Assembly: GCF_028553805.1 (NCBI RefSeq)
Contig: NZ_CP067140.1
Location: 1,426,001-1,490,000 of the forward strand
DNA: 64,000 bases
Direction: 5' to 3'
Origin: Paracoccus saliphilus
GTDB lineage: Bacteria; Pseudomonadota; Alphaproteobacteria; Rhodobacterales; Rhodobacteraceae
Below, piece after piece: positions 1-9,498 of this stretch. The notes beneath the pieces were generated by a model that saw only the letters and a program-made list of their open reading frames with translations, made no database searches and had not been told where the DNA came from. A program made the translations under genes and the position numbers. Position 1 is the stretch's first letter. Every line of letters begins with the position of its first letter.

Positions 1-1
1 C

Positions 2-97
2 TGCGTCGAGGTCGGCAGGCAGGCGGTTCCCGAACATGTCCGGCCCAGCTTCGACGGGCTTGAAACCGCGCTGCGCGAACTGAAAAAGGCGGGATGA
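2..97 (+). CDS. C-terminal end of an unidentified gene (partial)
   Basis: An open frame enters from the left edge and stops with TGA at 95-97; only about 31 residues are visible, ending LETALRELKKAG. Its stop overlaps the ATG of the next gene, so it is probably the preceding gene of the flagellar export operon. Too little is present to assign a family. Confidence 0.5.
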   Translation, partial: CVEVGRQAVPEHVRPSFDGLETALRELKKAG

Positions 98-381
98 TGC
101 TGATCCCGGCGCTATTGACCGTTGCGGCCACCGCATTGCCGGATGCTTCCGAGACCTCGCCCGAGGCTTCGGCATTCATGGAAGAGGCGTCGGCCTGGCT
201 GCTGGAGGGAACGGGGCTTCCGCGGGATTACCGGTCGCTGCTGCAACAGATGGACCCGGCGGATCGCCTGCAGGCCATCGTCTTCCTGCGGCGCTCCGGC
301 CTGTTGAGCGGCGATATCTGGGCGCTGGAGGACGTTCTGCGCCCGGCCCTCCCTCCGGCCCTGGACGAGGCACCTGAATGA
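94..381 (+). CDS. Small protein of the flagellar export operon, unknown function
   Basis: 95 residues. The first ~15 residues are hydrophobic and could be a signal peptide (MMLIPALLTVAATALP). The rest is acidic and helical, without cysteines or a motif I recognise. It overlaps the upstream stop and shares an ATGA with flhA, so it is translationally coupled to the export genes and probably has a flagellar role. That role is inferred from position alone. It lacks the usual features of FliQ, FlgJ rod-binding domains or FliO. Start could be either of two adjacent ATGs. Confidence 0.65.
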   Translation: MMLIPALLTVAATALPDASETSPEASAFMEEASAWLLEGTGLPRDYRSLLQQMDPADRLQAIVFLRRSGLLSGDIWALEDVLRPALPPALDEAPE

Positions 382-2471
382 AACCCGTCGGCGCCATTTC
401 CTCGCGGGCGGCATTCATTCCCGACGCCCAGCTTCTGGTGACCGGCGGGCTGGTGCTGATCGTCATCTCGCTGGTGATCCCGCTGCCGCCCGGCCTGCTC
501 GATTTCGGCATCGCCCTGTCCATCGCCACCGCGACGCTGGTTCTGGTGATGGCCTCGCTGGTGGACAAGCCCGCCGATTTCCAGGCCTTTCCCGTGCTCT
601 TGCTGGTGTCCCTGGTGATCCGCCTGTCGCTGAACGTGTCCTCGACGCGGCTGATCCTGACCGAGGGTCATACGGGCAAGAGTGCTGCCGGGCAGGTGAT
701 CAGCGGCTTCGCGGATTTCGTGGCGGGTGGTTCGCTGCTGGTCGGGCTGACCATCTTCGCGGTGATCTCGGTGGTCAATTTCATGGTCATCACCAAGGGC
801 TCCGGGCGGATGGCCGAGGTCGCGGCGCGTTTCGCGCTGGATTCGCTGCCGGGTAAGCAACTGGCCATCGATGGCGATTTGAACGCCGGTGCCATCACCC
901 ATGAAGAGGCAAAACAGCGCCGGATCCTCGAGCAGCGCGAGATCAGCTTTTTCGGCTCGCTCGATGGCGCCTCAAAATTTGTCAAGGGCGACGCGATTGC
1001 GGGTATCGTTATCACCCTGATCAACCTGCTGATCGGCCTCAGCGTGGGCGTCGCGGTGCATGGCATGCCGATTGGCGAGGCGCTGGCGAGCTATTCGCAT
1101 CTGACCATCGGCGACGGCCTTGTCAGCCAGATCCCGGCCCTCGTCACCTCGATGGCCGCTGCATTGCTCTTGTCGCGGGGCGGGGCGACGGACACCACGG
1201 CGCAGCTTGTCTCCCGGCAGGTCCTGTCCGGCTGGCAGGCCATCGCCGTCGTGGCAGCGGCAATGGCACTGATGTCATTCGTTCCCGGTATGCCACGCGG
1301 ATTGTTCCTTGCACTGGCGTTGGTCATGGGGGCGGGGGCCTGGCTGTTGGCGCGTCGTCTGGCGCGGGCCGAGGAATTGCCGCCCGAGCCTGTCGATATT
1401 CCAGCCGAGCGTCCGGCGGAACGGATCGGCGACATCCTGGACACCGATGAGATCATGGTCGAGATCGGGACGGATCTGGTCACCGCCGCATTGGACGAGG
1501 CGCGCGGGCTGGGCAGCAGGATCTCTAACCTGCGCATCCATGTCGCGCGCAGCTTTGGCGTGATCCTGCCGGATGTCCGCATCACCGACACGGATGAATT
1601 GCTTCCCGGCGATTACCGGATTCGCATTCAGGGCGTGATCCGGGGACGCGGCAGCCTGCGCGTCAGGGAGGTGCTGGCGCTCGGCCCGGATGAATTGCTG
1701 CAGGAGCTGGGCGGTATCGCGGTGCAAGAGCCGGTCTATTCCAGTCCCGCCCGCTGGATCTCGACCGAGGATCAGGACAATGCCGCAACGATGGGGGCGA
1801 CGGTGGTCAGCCCGATGGAAGTCCTGTCCACCCATCTGATGGAGGCGGTGAGGGCGAACCTGCCCGCATTGCTGACCCTGACCGCCTTGCAGCGCCAGGT
1901 CGACGAGTTGAAATCCCTGTCCGATCCGGCGCGGGCCGAACGCTATGGCCGCTATTTCGAAAGCATCATCCCCGACAAGGTGACGCCCGAAACAATTCTG
2001 GCGATCCTGCGTGCGTTGCTCGAGGAACAGATCTCGATCCGCAACCTGCCGATGATCGTCGATGCGATCTGCGAGTTCCGCGCCATCGAGTCGGTCGAGA
2101 CCATCTACGAGCTGGTGCGCAAGCGCCTGCGCGGCCAGATCACCCAGCAATATGCCGATGAAACGGGCCGGATCGAGGCCCTGCAACTGCATCCGTCATG
2201 GGAGGCCGAATTCGTCAGATCCGATGGCGAGACGGGCCGCGTGGGCGGAGGAGCCATCACCCCCGCCCTGTCCGGCAGGCTGATGACGGCGGTGCGCAAG
2301 GCGCAGGCCGGGGTGTTTTCGTCTCGCGCGGTCATCCTTGCGCCCGATCACCGGCGCAGGACGATCCGTGCCGTTCTGACCTCGAACGGGATCGCGATGC
2401 CGGTCATCGGCCTGGAAGAGGTCGACAGCTCTGCCGAGTTGCAACTGGTGGGTACGATAGAGGCGGCGTGA
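378..2471 (+). CDS. flhA: Flagellar export gate protein FlhA
   Basis: 697 residues, the normal FlhA length. FlhA is the inner-membrane ring of the flagellar type III export gate; its large cytoplasmic C-terminal domain receives chaperone-substrate complexes. The N-terminal ~330 residues hold the membrane segments. The FHIPEP-family signature (AEVAARFALDSLPGKQ, about residues 145-161) lies in the cytoplasmic loop between them. From ~340 on the protein is soluble. ATGA overlap with the upstream gene fixes the start, and the stop overlaps fliR (TGATG). FlhA rather than a virulence homologue because of its fliR-flhB neighbours. Confidence 0.97.
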   Translation: MKPVGAISSRAAFIPDAQLLVTGGLVLIVISLVIPLPPGLLDFGIALSIATATLVLVMASLVDKPADFQAFPVLLLVSLVIRLSLNVSSTRLILTEGHTGKSAAGQVISGFADFVAGGSLLVGLTIFAVISVVNFMVITKGSGRMAEVAARFALDSLPGKQLAIDGDLNAGAITHEEAKQRRILEQREISFFGSLDGASKFVKGDAIAGIVITLINLLIGLSVGVAVHGMPIGEALASYSHLTIGDGLVSQIPALVTSMAAALLLSRGGATDTTAQLVSRQVLSGWQAIAVVAAAMALMSFVPGMPRGLFLALALVMGAGAWLLARRLARAEELPPEPVDIPAERPAERIGDILDTDEIMVEIGTDLVTAALDEARGLGSRISNLRIHVARSFGVILPDVRITDTDELLPGDYRIRIQGVIRGRGSLRVREVLALGPDELLQELGGIAVQEPVYSSPARWISTEDQDNAATMGATVVSPMEVLSTHLMEAVRANLPALLTLTALQRQVDELKSLSDPARAERYGRYFESIIPDKVTPETILAILRALLEEQISIRNLPMIVDAICEFRAIESVETIYELVRKRLRGQITQQYADETGRIEALQLHPSWEAEFVRSDGETGRVGGGAITPALSGRLMTAVRKAQAGVFSSRAVILAPDHRRRTIRAVLTSNGIAMPVIGLEEVDSSAELQLVGTIEAA

Positions 2472-3226
2472 TGTGGGATCAGCTCACAACGCTGCTTCCG
2501 GGGCTCAGTTGGGCGATGGTGCTGGTCTATGCGCGGGTTCAGGCCACGATCCTGATCCTGCCCGCCCTGGGCGAGCGCAACATCCCGGCGCGGGTGCGGG
2601 TCGCTGTCGCCATGGCGGTGACTCCGTTGCTGGCGGCCATCGTTCCGGCCGTCCCCATCCCGCAGACCCCGCTGGAGATCGCCGCGCAGATCGCGGCAGA
2701 GATGGCGATAGGTTTTGCCAGCGGGGCCTTGCTGCGTATCCTTGCAGGTGCGATCGATATCGCCACGACGGCCATCGCCGCGACGGCCTCGCTGTCGCAG
2801 ATCGTCGGTGTTCCCAACGAGGCGGCGCCGCATCCTCTTGGAAACCTGCTGCATCTGGGTGGGATCGCGATCCTGATGGCGATGGGCCTGCCGATCATGC
2901 TGCTGCGCTTCATCGCCGACGGGCTGACGCTCTGGCCACCCGCGGGATGGCCCGATGCCGCGATGCTTGCCCATGAGGCGATCCGGATATTCGCCCGCGG
3001 CTTCGGCCTGGCGCTGGTCCTTGCCGCGCCGTTCACGCTTGGCGGTTTCATGTTCCAGGCGCTTTCCGGCGTGATCAACCGGGTCATGCCTGCCCTGCCG
3101 GTGGTCTTCATCGGCTCGCCCGCCTCCATCCTTCTGGCGCTGGCCGGGGCAGCCTTGCTGGGCCCCTTGCTGGTGGACCTATGGGCCAACGCGGTGCTTG
3201 ACTACAGCTTGCCGGATCCCGGATGA
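2471..3226 (+). CDS. fliR: Flagellar export protein FliR
   Basis: 251 residues starting MWDQLTTLLPG. The frame is open further upstream inside flhA, but this ATG overlaps the flhA stop and gives the normal FliR length. The protein is almost entirely hydrophobic with about six membrane segments. FliR forms the export gate core with FliP and FliQ. The order flhA-fliR-flhB is the usual alphaproteobacterial one; the gene shares an ATGA with flhB. Confidence 0.95.
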   Translation: MWDQLTTLLPGLSWAMVLVYARVQATILILPALGERNIPARVRVAVAMAVTPLLAAIVPAVPIPQTPLEIAAQIAAEMAIGFASGALLRILAGAIDIATTAIAATASLSQIVGVPNEAAPHPLGNLLHLGGIAILMAMGLPIMLLRFIADGLTLWPPAGWPDAAMLAHEAIRIFARGFGLALVLAAPFTLGGFMFQALSGVINRVMPALPVVFIGSPASILLALAGAALLGPLLVDLWANAVLDYSLPDPG

Positions 3227-4290
3227 GCGAAGACAAGAAAGACGACAAGCCGTTCGAGCCAAGCGAGCGAAAGCTGCAAAAGGCCCGCGAGGATGGCGAC
3301 GTTCCCCGCTCGACCGAGGTGAACGTGCTGGCCATGTATATCGGATCATGGCTGGTCCTTGCGGTCGGTGCGGGTTTTGCCGTGACGCAATGGATGGCGA
3401 TGGCCGCGCGCGGGATGGGTGCCGAGGACTGGCCGGTGGGTTTCGCCTTTGCCCTGGCGTCGTCGCTTGGCCGGTATGCCGGGCTCGCGCTTTTCGGTTT
3501 GCTGCTGGTGCCGGTCGCGGCGATCCTGCTGGCGCTGATCGCGCAGCGCGGGCTGGTCTTCTCTGCCAAGAAGCTTGCCTTCGATCCCAAGCGCCTGAAC
3601 CCGGTCAAGAATGCCGCGCAGAAATTCGGCGGGTCGGGATTGGTGACCTTCGGCATCTCGCTGCTCAAGGCCATGCTGATCTGTCTGGGCGGCTGGTACC
3701 TGTTCGCCTCGCTTCTCGATCGGCTCGCCTCCAGCGCCTTGGGTGCGGATGCGCAATGGATTGCCTGGCTGGGGGAGTTGCTGGGAAAGGTGCTGATGAT
3801 GGCCATCGCCATATCGGCGGTTTTCGCGGTGATCGATTTGCTCTGGAAACGGCAGGAACATCTGCGCAAGCATCGCATGACCCGCAAGGAGGTCGATGAC
3901 GAGCAGAAGGATTCCGAGGGCGACCCGCATCTCAAGGCCGCGCGCCGCCAGCGGGCGGTCGATATCGCGATGAAACAGATGCTGGCCGATGTCGCCCGCG
4001 CCGATGTCGTCATCGTCAACCCGACCCATTACGCCGTGGCATTGGAATGGAAGCGCGGCAGCGGTCGGGCGCCGGTCTGCCTGGCCAAGGGAACCGATGA
4101 CGTGGCCGCCCGCATCCGCGACCGGGCGCGCGAACACAAGGTGCCGGTCTATTCCGATCCGCCCTGCGCGCGTGCGCTGCATGCCACCGTCCAGATCGGG
4201 GAAGAGATCCGGCGCGAGAATTTCGCGGCGGTCGCCATCGCCATCCGCTTTGCCGAAAATATGCGCAAGAAGGCGCGCGAGGGATGGTGA
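3223..4290 (+). CDS. flhB: Flagellar export substrate-specificity switch FlhB
   Basis: 355 residues. A charged N-terminus (residues 1-30), four membrane segments (about 33-210), then a cytoplasmic domain with the autocleavage motif N266-P-T-H269. Self-cleavage between Asn and Pro switches export from rod/hook to filament substrates in this family. Motif and length are intact, so the protein should be functional. Overlaps fliR by 4 bases and the next gene by 7. Confidence 0.96.
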   Translation: MSEDKKDDKPFEPSERKLQKAREDGDVPRSTEVNVLAMYIGSWLVLAVGAGFAVTQWMAMAARGMGAEDWPVGFAFALASSLGRYAGLALFGLLLVPVAAILLALIAQRGLVFSAKKLAFDPKRLNPVKNAAQKFGGSGLVTFGISLLKAMLICLGGWYLFASLLDRLASSALGADAQWIAWLGELLGKVLMMAIAISAVFAVIDLLWKRQEHLRKHRMTRKEVDDEQKDSEGDPHLKAARRQRAVDIAMKQMLADVARADVVIVNPTHYAVALEWKRGSGRAPVCLAKGTDDVAARIRDRAREHKVPVYSDPPCARALHATVQIGEEIRRENFAAVAIAIRFAENMRKKAREGW

Positions 4291-4646
4291 AGGATGCCGG
4301 GAAACTCGCCGCGCTCGAACGGATCGCCCGCCTGAAGGCAGAGCGTGAGCTGCGCAAATTCGCGGCCTTCAACCAGCATATGATGGCAGCGCGGCAGCGG
4401 GTCGAACAGTTGCAGGGCGTGCTCGAGCAAAGCTACCGCCACCATGCGCCGCTCAGCCTGCCCGAGGCACGGATGGCGAATGCGCAGGCCGGCCGCGCGG
4501 CACGGGAATTGCGCGTCGCGGATCGCGAACTGGAACGCCTGACACCCCGTTTCGAGAAGGCGCGGCGCGAGGCCGCCCGTGAATTCGGCCGGGCAGAGGT
4601 ATTGCGGGAACTGGCGCAGGCGAAACTGCGCGGCAGGCAGGAGTGA
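4284..4646 (+). CDS. FliJ-like coiled-coil flagellar protein
   Basis: 120 residues, highly charged and Ala/Arg/Glu-rich with heptad-like spacing, predicted to be one long helical hairpin. It starts inside the end of flhB and is the last gene of the operon. Size and coiled-coil character resemble FliJ, the export ATPase stalk and chaperone-escort protein, but FliJ is poorly conserved, so this rests on composition and position. A FlgN-type chaperone is the alternative. Confidence 0.6.
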   Translation: MVKDAGKLAALERIARLKAERELRKFAAFNQHMMAARQRVEQLQGVLEQSYRHHAPLSLPEARMANAQAGRAARELRVADRELERLTPRFEKARREAAREFGRAEVLRELAQAKLRGRQE

Positions 4647-4679
4647 CCGGCCCCGGATCGGACGGGGCCGGGCGCGGGA

Positions 4680-5285
4680 TCAGACCCAGGGGCGGGCCTG
4701 TTCCATCTGGGCCTCGAAGCTGCCGATGCTTTCGGCCTTTTCCATGGTCAGCCCGATATCGTCCAGCCCGTTCAACAGGCAATGCTTGCGGAAGGGATCG
4801 ATCTCGAAGCCGAAGCTCTGGCCGTCCGAGGTGCTGACCGTCTGGTTCTCCAGATCGACGATCATCCGGGCATTGGCGCCCTTGCGCGCGTCATCCATCA
4901 GCGCGTCCACCGCGTCCTGCGGCAGGGCGATCGGCAGGATGCCGTTCTTGAAGCAGTTGTTGAAGAAGATATCGGCGAAGCTGGTCGAGATCACGCAACG
5001 GATGCCGAAATCCAGCAATGCCCAGGGCGCATGCTCGCGCGAAGAGCCGCAGCCGAAATTTTCCCCGGCGACAAGGATCTCTGCGTCCCGGTAGGCGGGC
5101 TGGTTCAACACGAATTCCGGCAGTTCGTTGCCGTCGCGATCATAGCGCATCTCGTCGAACAGGTTCACGCCCAGTCCGGTGCGCTTGATGGTTTTCAGGA
5201 ACTGCTTGGGGATAATCATATCGGTGTCGATATTGACCAGCGGCATGGGCGCCGCGATCCCGGTCAGGGTGGTGAATTTATCCAT
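4680..5285 (-). CDS. leuD: 3-isopropylmalate dehydratase small subunit LeuD
   Basis: 201 residues. With LeuC it isomerises 2-isopropylmalate to 3-isopropylmalate in leucine synthesis. The aconitase swivel-domain features are present: [12 protein letters not shown] near residue 20 and the loop [15 protein letters not shown] near 76. It lies 13 bases downstream of leuC, so the two form an operon. It converges on the flagellar operon with a gap of only 33 bases. Confidence 0.97.
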   Translation of the reverse strand: MDKFTTLTGIAAPMPLVNIDTDMIIPKQFLKTIKRTGLGVNLFDEMRYDRDGNELPEFVLNQPAYRDAEILVAGENFGCGSSREHAPWALLDFGIRCVISTSFADIFFNNCFKNGILPIALPQDAVDALMDDARKGANARMIVDLENQTVSTSDGQSFGFEIDPFRKHCLLNGLDDIGLTMEKAESIGSFEAQMEQARPWV

Positions 5286-5298
5286 GATCGGGTTCTCC

Positions 5299-6729
5299 TC
5301 AGACGGTTTCGGACGTGAATTCGCGGATATCGACCAGATGGCCCGTCACCCCGGCCGCCGCCGCCATGGCTGGCGACATCAGATGGGTTCGGCCCTTGTA
5401 GCCCTGCCGCCCCTCGAAATTGCGGTTCGAGGTGGCGGCGCAGCGTTCCTGCGGTGCAAGCTGGTCCGGGTTCATGCCCAGGCACATCGAGCATCCGGCC
5501 AGCCGCCATTCGAATCCTGCGTCCTTGAAGATCTGGTCCAGCCCTTCCTCCTCGGCCTGCGCCCTCACGAGCCCCGAGCCGGGGACGACCATCCCGCGCA
5601 CACCATCGGCCAGCTTGCGCCCGCGCAGCACATCGGCGGCCGCGCGCAAATCCTCGATCCGGCCATTGGTGCAGGAACCGATGAAGACCGCGTCAATGGC
5701 GATATCGGTCAGCTTCGTCCCGGCGGTCAGCCCCATGTAATCCAGCGCCCGCTTCGCCGCATCGACCTTGCCGCCCGAGAAATCCTCGGGGGAGGGGACA
5801 TGCGCGGTGATCGGCAGCGCATCCTCGGGGCTGGTGCCCCAGGTCACAGTCGGTGCGATATCCTCGCCCCGCAGCGTGATGACCTTGTCCCAATGCGCCT
5901 CGTCATCGGAATGCAGCGTCTTCCACCATGCCAGCGCGGCTTCCCATTGGGCGCCCTTGGGGGCATGAGCCCGGCCCCTGACATATTCGAAGGTGGTCTC
6001 GTCCGGCGCGATCAGCCCGGCCCGGGCGCCGCCCTCGATGGCCATGTTGCAGATCGTCATGCGGCCTTCCATCGACAGGTTGCGGATCGCCTCGCCGCAA
6101 TATTCGATGACATGGCCGGTGCCGCCCGCCGTGCCGGTCTTGCCGATGATCGCCAGCACCACGTCCTTGGCGGTGACGCCGGGGGCGAGACGGCCGGTGA
6201 TCTCGACCTTCATGTTCTTCGACTTCGACTGGATCAGCGTCTGCGTGGCCAGCACATGCTCGACCTCGGAGGTGCCGATGCCATGGGCGAGCGCGCCGAA
6301 TGCGCCATGCGTTGCGGTGTGGCTGTCGCCGCAGACCACAGTCATGCCGGGCAGGGTCCAGCCCTGCTCGGGTCCGACGATATGCACGATGCCCTGCCGG
6401 ACATCGTTGACCGGATAGTAATGCACGCCGAACTCACGGGCATTCCTGTCCAGCGCATCGACCTGGATACGGGATTCCTCGTTGTCGATGCCGTTCTGGC
6501 GGTCCAGCGTCGTGGGCACGTTGTGATCGGGCACGGCGATGGTGCGTTCGGGGGCGCGGACCGTGCGGCCCGTCAAGCGCAGCCCCTCGAAGGCCTGCGG
6601 GCTGGTCACCTCGTGGACCAGGTGGCGGTCGATATAGAGCAGGCAGGTGCCGTCCTCGGAACGATCGACGACATGGGCGTCCCAGATCTTGTCATACAAT
6701 GTCCGCGGGGCGGTTTCGGGAATCGTCAT
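5299..6729 (-). CDS. leuC: 3-isopropylmalate dehydratase large subunit LeuC
   Basis: 476 residues, full length. The three [4Fe-4S] cysteine ligands are visible: Cys353 in FIGSCTNGR and Cys413/Cys416 in GCSMCLGMN. The catalytic-loop motif [13 protein letters not shown] is near residue 133. Transcribed with leuD. The ~257-base region upstream, divergent from the MscS gene, should carry its promoter; I see no clear leader peptide or attenuator there. Confidence 0.97.
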   Translation of the reverse strand: MTIPETAPRTLYDKIWDAHVVDRSEDGTCLLYIDRHLVHEVTSPQAFEGLRLTGRTVRAPERTIAVPDHNVPTTLDRQNGIDNEESRIQVDALDRNAREFGVHYYPVNDVRQGIVHIVGPEQGWTLPGMTVVCGDSHTATHGAFGALAHGIGTSEVEHVLATQTLIQSKSKNMKVEITGRLAPGVTAKDVVLAIIGKTGTAGGTGHVIEYCGEAIRNLSMEGRMTICNMAIEGGARAGLIAPDETTFEYVRGRAHAPKGAQWEAALAWWKTLHSDDEAHWDKVITLRGEDIAPTVTWGTSPEDALPITAHVPSPEDFSGGKVDAAKRALDYMGLTAGTKLTDIAIDAVFIGSCTNGRIEDLRAAADVLRGRKLADGVRGMVVPGSGLVRAQAEEEGLDQIFKDAGFEWRLAGCSMCLGMNPDQLAPQERCAATSNRNFEGRQGYKGRTHLMSPAMAAAAGVTGHLVDIREFTSETV

Positions 6730-6986
6730 GGCTCTTGGCTTTCGGCTGTGATGCGATTGATGTGTGGATCGGGCAGGGGCGACGCAAGGCCGCGGCCCAT
6801 CAGCCGCGCGCCGTCACGCAGAGCGTTTCACCGTAGAACCGCGAAGGCAATCGCGCGCGGTCATGGATATCGAAATAGATGAATCCGGCCATGGGGGCGT
6901 TTTACGCCCGATTTCAGCGCGAAGCAATATCGGCAGGGCTTGCCGGATGGGGCCTCGCGGGCTCTAATCGCGAAAAGGAGGTGCGA

Positions 6987-8342
6987 ATGGAGCAGGTGAG
7001 CCCCGAAATGCTCGACGCCGCACAGGGTTTGTGGTCGCGCATGGCATTGTTTTTCCAGACCATGCTGGTGCCGACCCGCCTGTATCAGTTGATTGCCGTG
7101 ATCGGGCTGATCGGGGTTGCATGGGCCGTGGCACGCGTTGTTTCGCCGCTGCTGACCGGATGGCTGCGCAGCCGTGAGAACTGGCCGAAATGGCGGCTGC
7201 GGCTCGGGCTGCTGATCGACCGCAAGCTGCTGCTGCTTGTTTTCACGGTGCTGGCATGGACCGTCGTGCTGGTCATGCGCGAGGTGACATGGCCGTCGCG
7301 CAGCCAGCTGATCGCGCTGGCCGCCACGATCGCGACCGCATGGACTGGGATTTTCCTGCTCGCCCGGATCATCGCCAACCGGTTCCTGCGCCGTCTCATC
7401 AGCTGGGCCGCATGGATCTGGGTCACGCTGTACCTGCTGGGCCTGACCGAACCGGTGGGCGAATTCCTCGACAGCGTCGCGATCACCATCGGAGAGTTGC
7501 GGCTATCGCTCCTGACCGTTCTCAAGGCGCTGATGGTGACAGGGCTGATGGTTGCCGGTGCGCGGTTGTTGTCGCGCCTGATCGCCGGGCGGCTCTCGAA
7601 GAATGACGATATCTCGCCGACCATGCGCGTGCTGACCGCCAAGCTCTTGCAGGTGCTGCTGTTTAGCCTCGCCATCATCGTCGGGCTGAAGGCGGTCGGC
7701 TTCGACCTTACGGGGCTGGCGGTGTTCTCCGGCGCGGTCGGCGTCGGGCTGGGCTTCGGGCTTCAAAAGGTCGTGTCGAATCTTGTTTCGGGCGTGATCA
7801 TCCTGCTCGACAAGTCGATCAAGCCCGGGGACGTGATCAGCCTCGGCGACACGTTCGGCTGGATCGAGGAACTCGGCGCCCGCTATGTCAGCGTCGTCAC
7901 CCGCGACGGCAAGGAATACCTGATCCCGAACGAGGACCTGGTCACCGGGCAGGTGGTCAACTGGTCGCATAGCCATAATTTCGTGCGCCTCGACGTCACC
8001 TTCGGCGCGTCCTACGCCGATAATCCCCATGAAGTCAGTAAGATAGCGATAGATGCGGCACTTGGAGTCGATCGCGTCGCCTCTCATCGCAAACCGGTGT
8101 GCTGGGTGACGGGGTTCGGCGACAGCTCGGTCGATTACGTGCTGCGTTTCTGGATCGGGGACGCGACGGGCGGGCTGACCAATGTGCGCGGACTGGTGTT
8201 CCTGGCCTTGTGGGACGCCTTCCAGGAGAACGGCATCTCCATCCCCTTCCCGCAGCGCGAGGTTCGTGTGCTGAACGATTCGCTCGCGCTCGGCGGGGGT
8301 GGCGCCCCGCCGGATGGAAAGGATTTTAACGGCGGTGATTGA
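6987..8342 (+). CDS. MscS-family small-conductance mechanosensitive channel
   Basis: 451 residues. The frame is open back to 6879, but the ATG at 6987 is preceded by AAAAGGAGGTGCGA, an excellent ribosome-binding site. About five hydrophobic segments occupy residues 15-240. The pore helix and start of the beta domain follow, with Gly-rich GAVGVGLGFGLQKVVSNL and the KPGDVI sequence typical of MscS. The C-terminal domain is cytoplasmic. Such channels release solutes on hypo-osmotic shock. The extra N-terminal membrane segments make this larger than E. coli MscS (286 residues). Confidence 0.9.
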   Translation: MEQVSPEMLDAAQGLWSRMALFFQTMLVPTRLYQLIAVIGLIGVAWAVARVVSPLLTGWLRSRENWPKWRLRLGLLIDRKLLLLVFTVLAWTVVLVMREVTWPSRSQLIALAATIATAWTGIFLLARIIANRFLRRLISWAAWIWVTLYLLGLTEPVGEFLDSVAITIGELRLSLLTVLKALMVTGLMVAGARLLSRLIAGRLSKNDDISPTMRVLTAKLLQVLLFSLAIIVGLKAVGFDLTGLAVFSGAVGVGLGFGLQKVVSNLVSGVIILLDKSIKPGDVISLGDTFGWIEELGARYVSVVTRDGKEYLIPNEDLVTGQVVNWSHSHNFVRLDVTFGASYADNPHEVSKIAIDAALGVDRVASHRKPVCWVTGFGDSSVDYVLRFWIGDATGGLTNVRGLVFLALWDAFQENGISIPFPQREVRVLNDSLALGGGGAPPDGKDFNGGD

Positions 8343-8418
8343 GATGAGCCGAAAAGATGTTATCTTTAGGGAACCCCTGCGCCGGGGGCGATCGGCGCGC
8401 TGACCGGAGGATACAACC

Positions 8419-8841
8419 CTGTCACAAGACGTCTCGCCGGCCTCCACGCCGGCTGCGACCGCCGCGGGAAACCAGCTGAGCAGCGAACAGCTGCTGTCCC
8501 GCATCCTGTCCTCGCTGGAAGATGACAAGGCAGAGGACGTCGTTACGATCGACCTGCGCGGACGGTCGGCCATGGCGGATCACATGGTGATCGCATCGGG
8601 CCGCAGCGCGCGCCAGGTGGGGGCCATCGCCGAGAAACTGGCCGAACGCTTCAAGCAGGCAACCGGACGGACTGCCCGGATAGAGGGCAAGGATACCGGC
8701 GATTGGGTGCTGATCGACACCGATGATGTCATCGTCCATGTCTTCCGCCCCGAGGTCCGCGACTTCTACCAGCTCGAGAAGATGTGGATGCCCGCCGACG
8801 CGCTCAGCCGCGTGCGCGAGGCCAGCTCCCGCCCGCAATAG
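8419..8841 (+). CDS. rsfS: Ribosomal silencing factor RsfS (CTG start)
   Basis: RsfS binds ribosomal protein uL14 and blocks subunit joining under starvation. The first ATG (8572) would give only 89 residues and cut off the conserved start of the domain. Upstream the frame stays open to 8404 and contains the usual leader helix (LLSRILSSLEDDKAEDV...IDLRGRS). The only candidate start in register is CTG at 8419, 8 bases after a GGAGG at 8406-8410, giving 140 residues. The core GDWVLIDTDDVIVHVF is typical. rlmH follows 3 bases later, the conserved rsfS-rlmH pair. Confidence 0.9.
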   Translation: MSQDVSPASTPAATAAGNQLSSEQLLSRILSSLEDDKAEDVVTIDLRGRSAMADHMVIASGRSARQVGAIAEKLAERFKQATGRTARIEGKDTGDWVLIDTDDVIVHVFRPEVRDFYQLEKMWMPADALSRVREASSRPQ

Positions 8842-8844
8842 GCG

Positions 8845-9312
8845 ATGCGCATCGACATCGCCGCCGTGGGGCGGCTCCGCAAGGGCCCCGAGGCGGCGAT
8901 GGTCGCCGATTATCTCGACCGCTTTGCCAGGACCGGGCGCGGGCTTGGCCTGTCGCCCATCCGGGTCATCGAGGTCGAGGATAAGCGCGGCACCGGCATG
9001 GCCGCCGAGGCCGAGCTTTTGTCGCGCGCGATCCCCGCAGGCGCGGTGCTGGTCATGCTGGACGAGCGGGGAGAACAGCCGACATCGCCGGATTTCGCGC
9101 GCCGGATCGCCGCCTTCCGCGACCGGGCCCGCGATCTCTGTTTCGTGATCGGTGGGGCAGATGGCCTCGATCCGGCCCTGCGCGCCCGCGCCGACTGGCA
9201 GATCAGCTTCGGCAGGATGGTCTGGCCGCATATGCTGGTGCGGGTGATGCTCGCCGAACAGCTATACCGTGCGGCAACCATCCTCGCGGGCAGCCCCTAT
9301 CACCGTGACTGA
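8845..9312 (+). CDS. rlmH: 23S rRNA (pseudouridine-1915 N3) methyltransferase RlmH
   Basis: 155 residues, the standard length for this SPOUT-class enzyme. It methylates pseudouridine 1915 in helix 69 of 23S rRNA. Visible signatures are the SAM-binding knot [10 protein letters not shown] (about residues 95-104) and the C-terminal [20 protein letters not shown]. Three bases separate it from rsfS, so the two are co-transcribed. Confidence 0.97.
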   Translation: MRIDIAAVGRLRKGPEAAMVADYLDRFARTGRGLGLSPIRVIEVEDKRGTGMAAEAELLSRAIPAGAVLVMLDERGEQPTSPDFARRIAAFRDRARDLCFVIGGADGLDPALRARADWQISFGRMVWPHMLVRVMLAEQLYRAATILAGSPYHRD

Positions 9313-9368
9313 TCGCGGAGATGCCCCGCGCGCCGGAACCGGCCCTGCGGCCCATGATACTCCATTGC

Positions 9369-9430
9369 CTTCTTCTTCATGCAAATATCCCGGGGGAGCG
9401 CCCGGAACGGGCGCGGGGGCAGCGCCCCCC
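9369..9430 (-). repeat. Dispersed GC-hairpin/GGGATATTTGCATGAAGAAGAAG element, copy 1
   Basis: Reverse-oriented copy between rlmH and gpmI. On the minus strand it reads a GGGGGCGCTGCCCCC hairpin, a second CGCCCGTTCCGGGCG hairpin, then CCCCCGGGATATTTGCATGAAGAAGAAG. It is antisense to both flanking genes. Confidence 0.85.
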
Positions 9431-9498
9431 TCTCGGCCTTCCCGGTTGCCGCAACGCCCGCACAGGCGTAACAAGGCCCAAATCAAGACGAGGCCCAA

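Noticed and set aside
5505..5525. tRNA-like TTCGAATCC sequence
   Set aside because: It lies within leuC coding sequence and no acceptor stem or cloverleaf can be drawn around it. No tRNA was found elsewhere either.
5179..6882. 567-codon plus-strand frame opposite leuC/leuD
   Set aside because: Shadow of leuCD, whose iron-sulfur and active-site motifs are complete.
6730..6986. Leucine attenuator or T-box-like leader upstream of leuC
   Set aside because: No run of Leu codons in a short leader frame and no terminator/antiterminator pair could be drawn.
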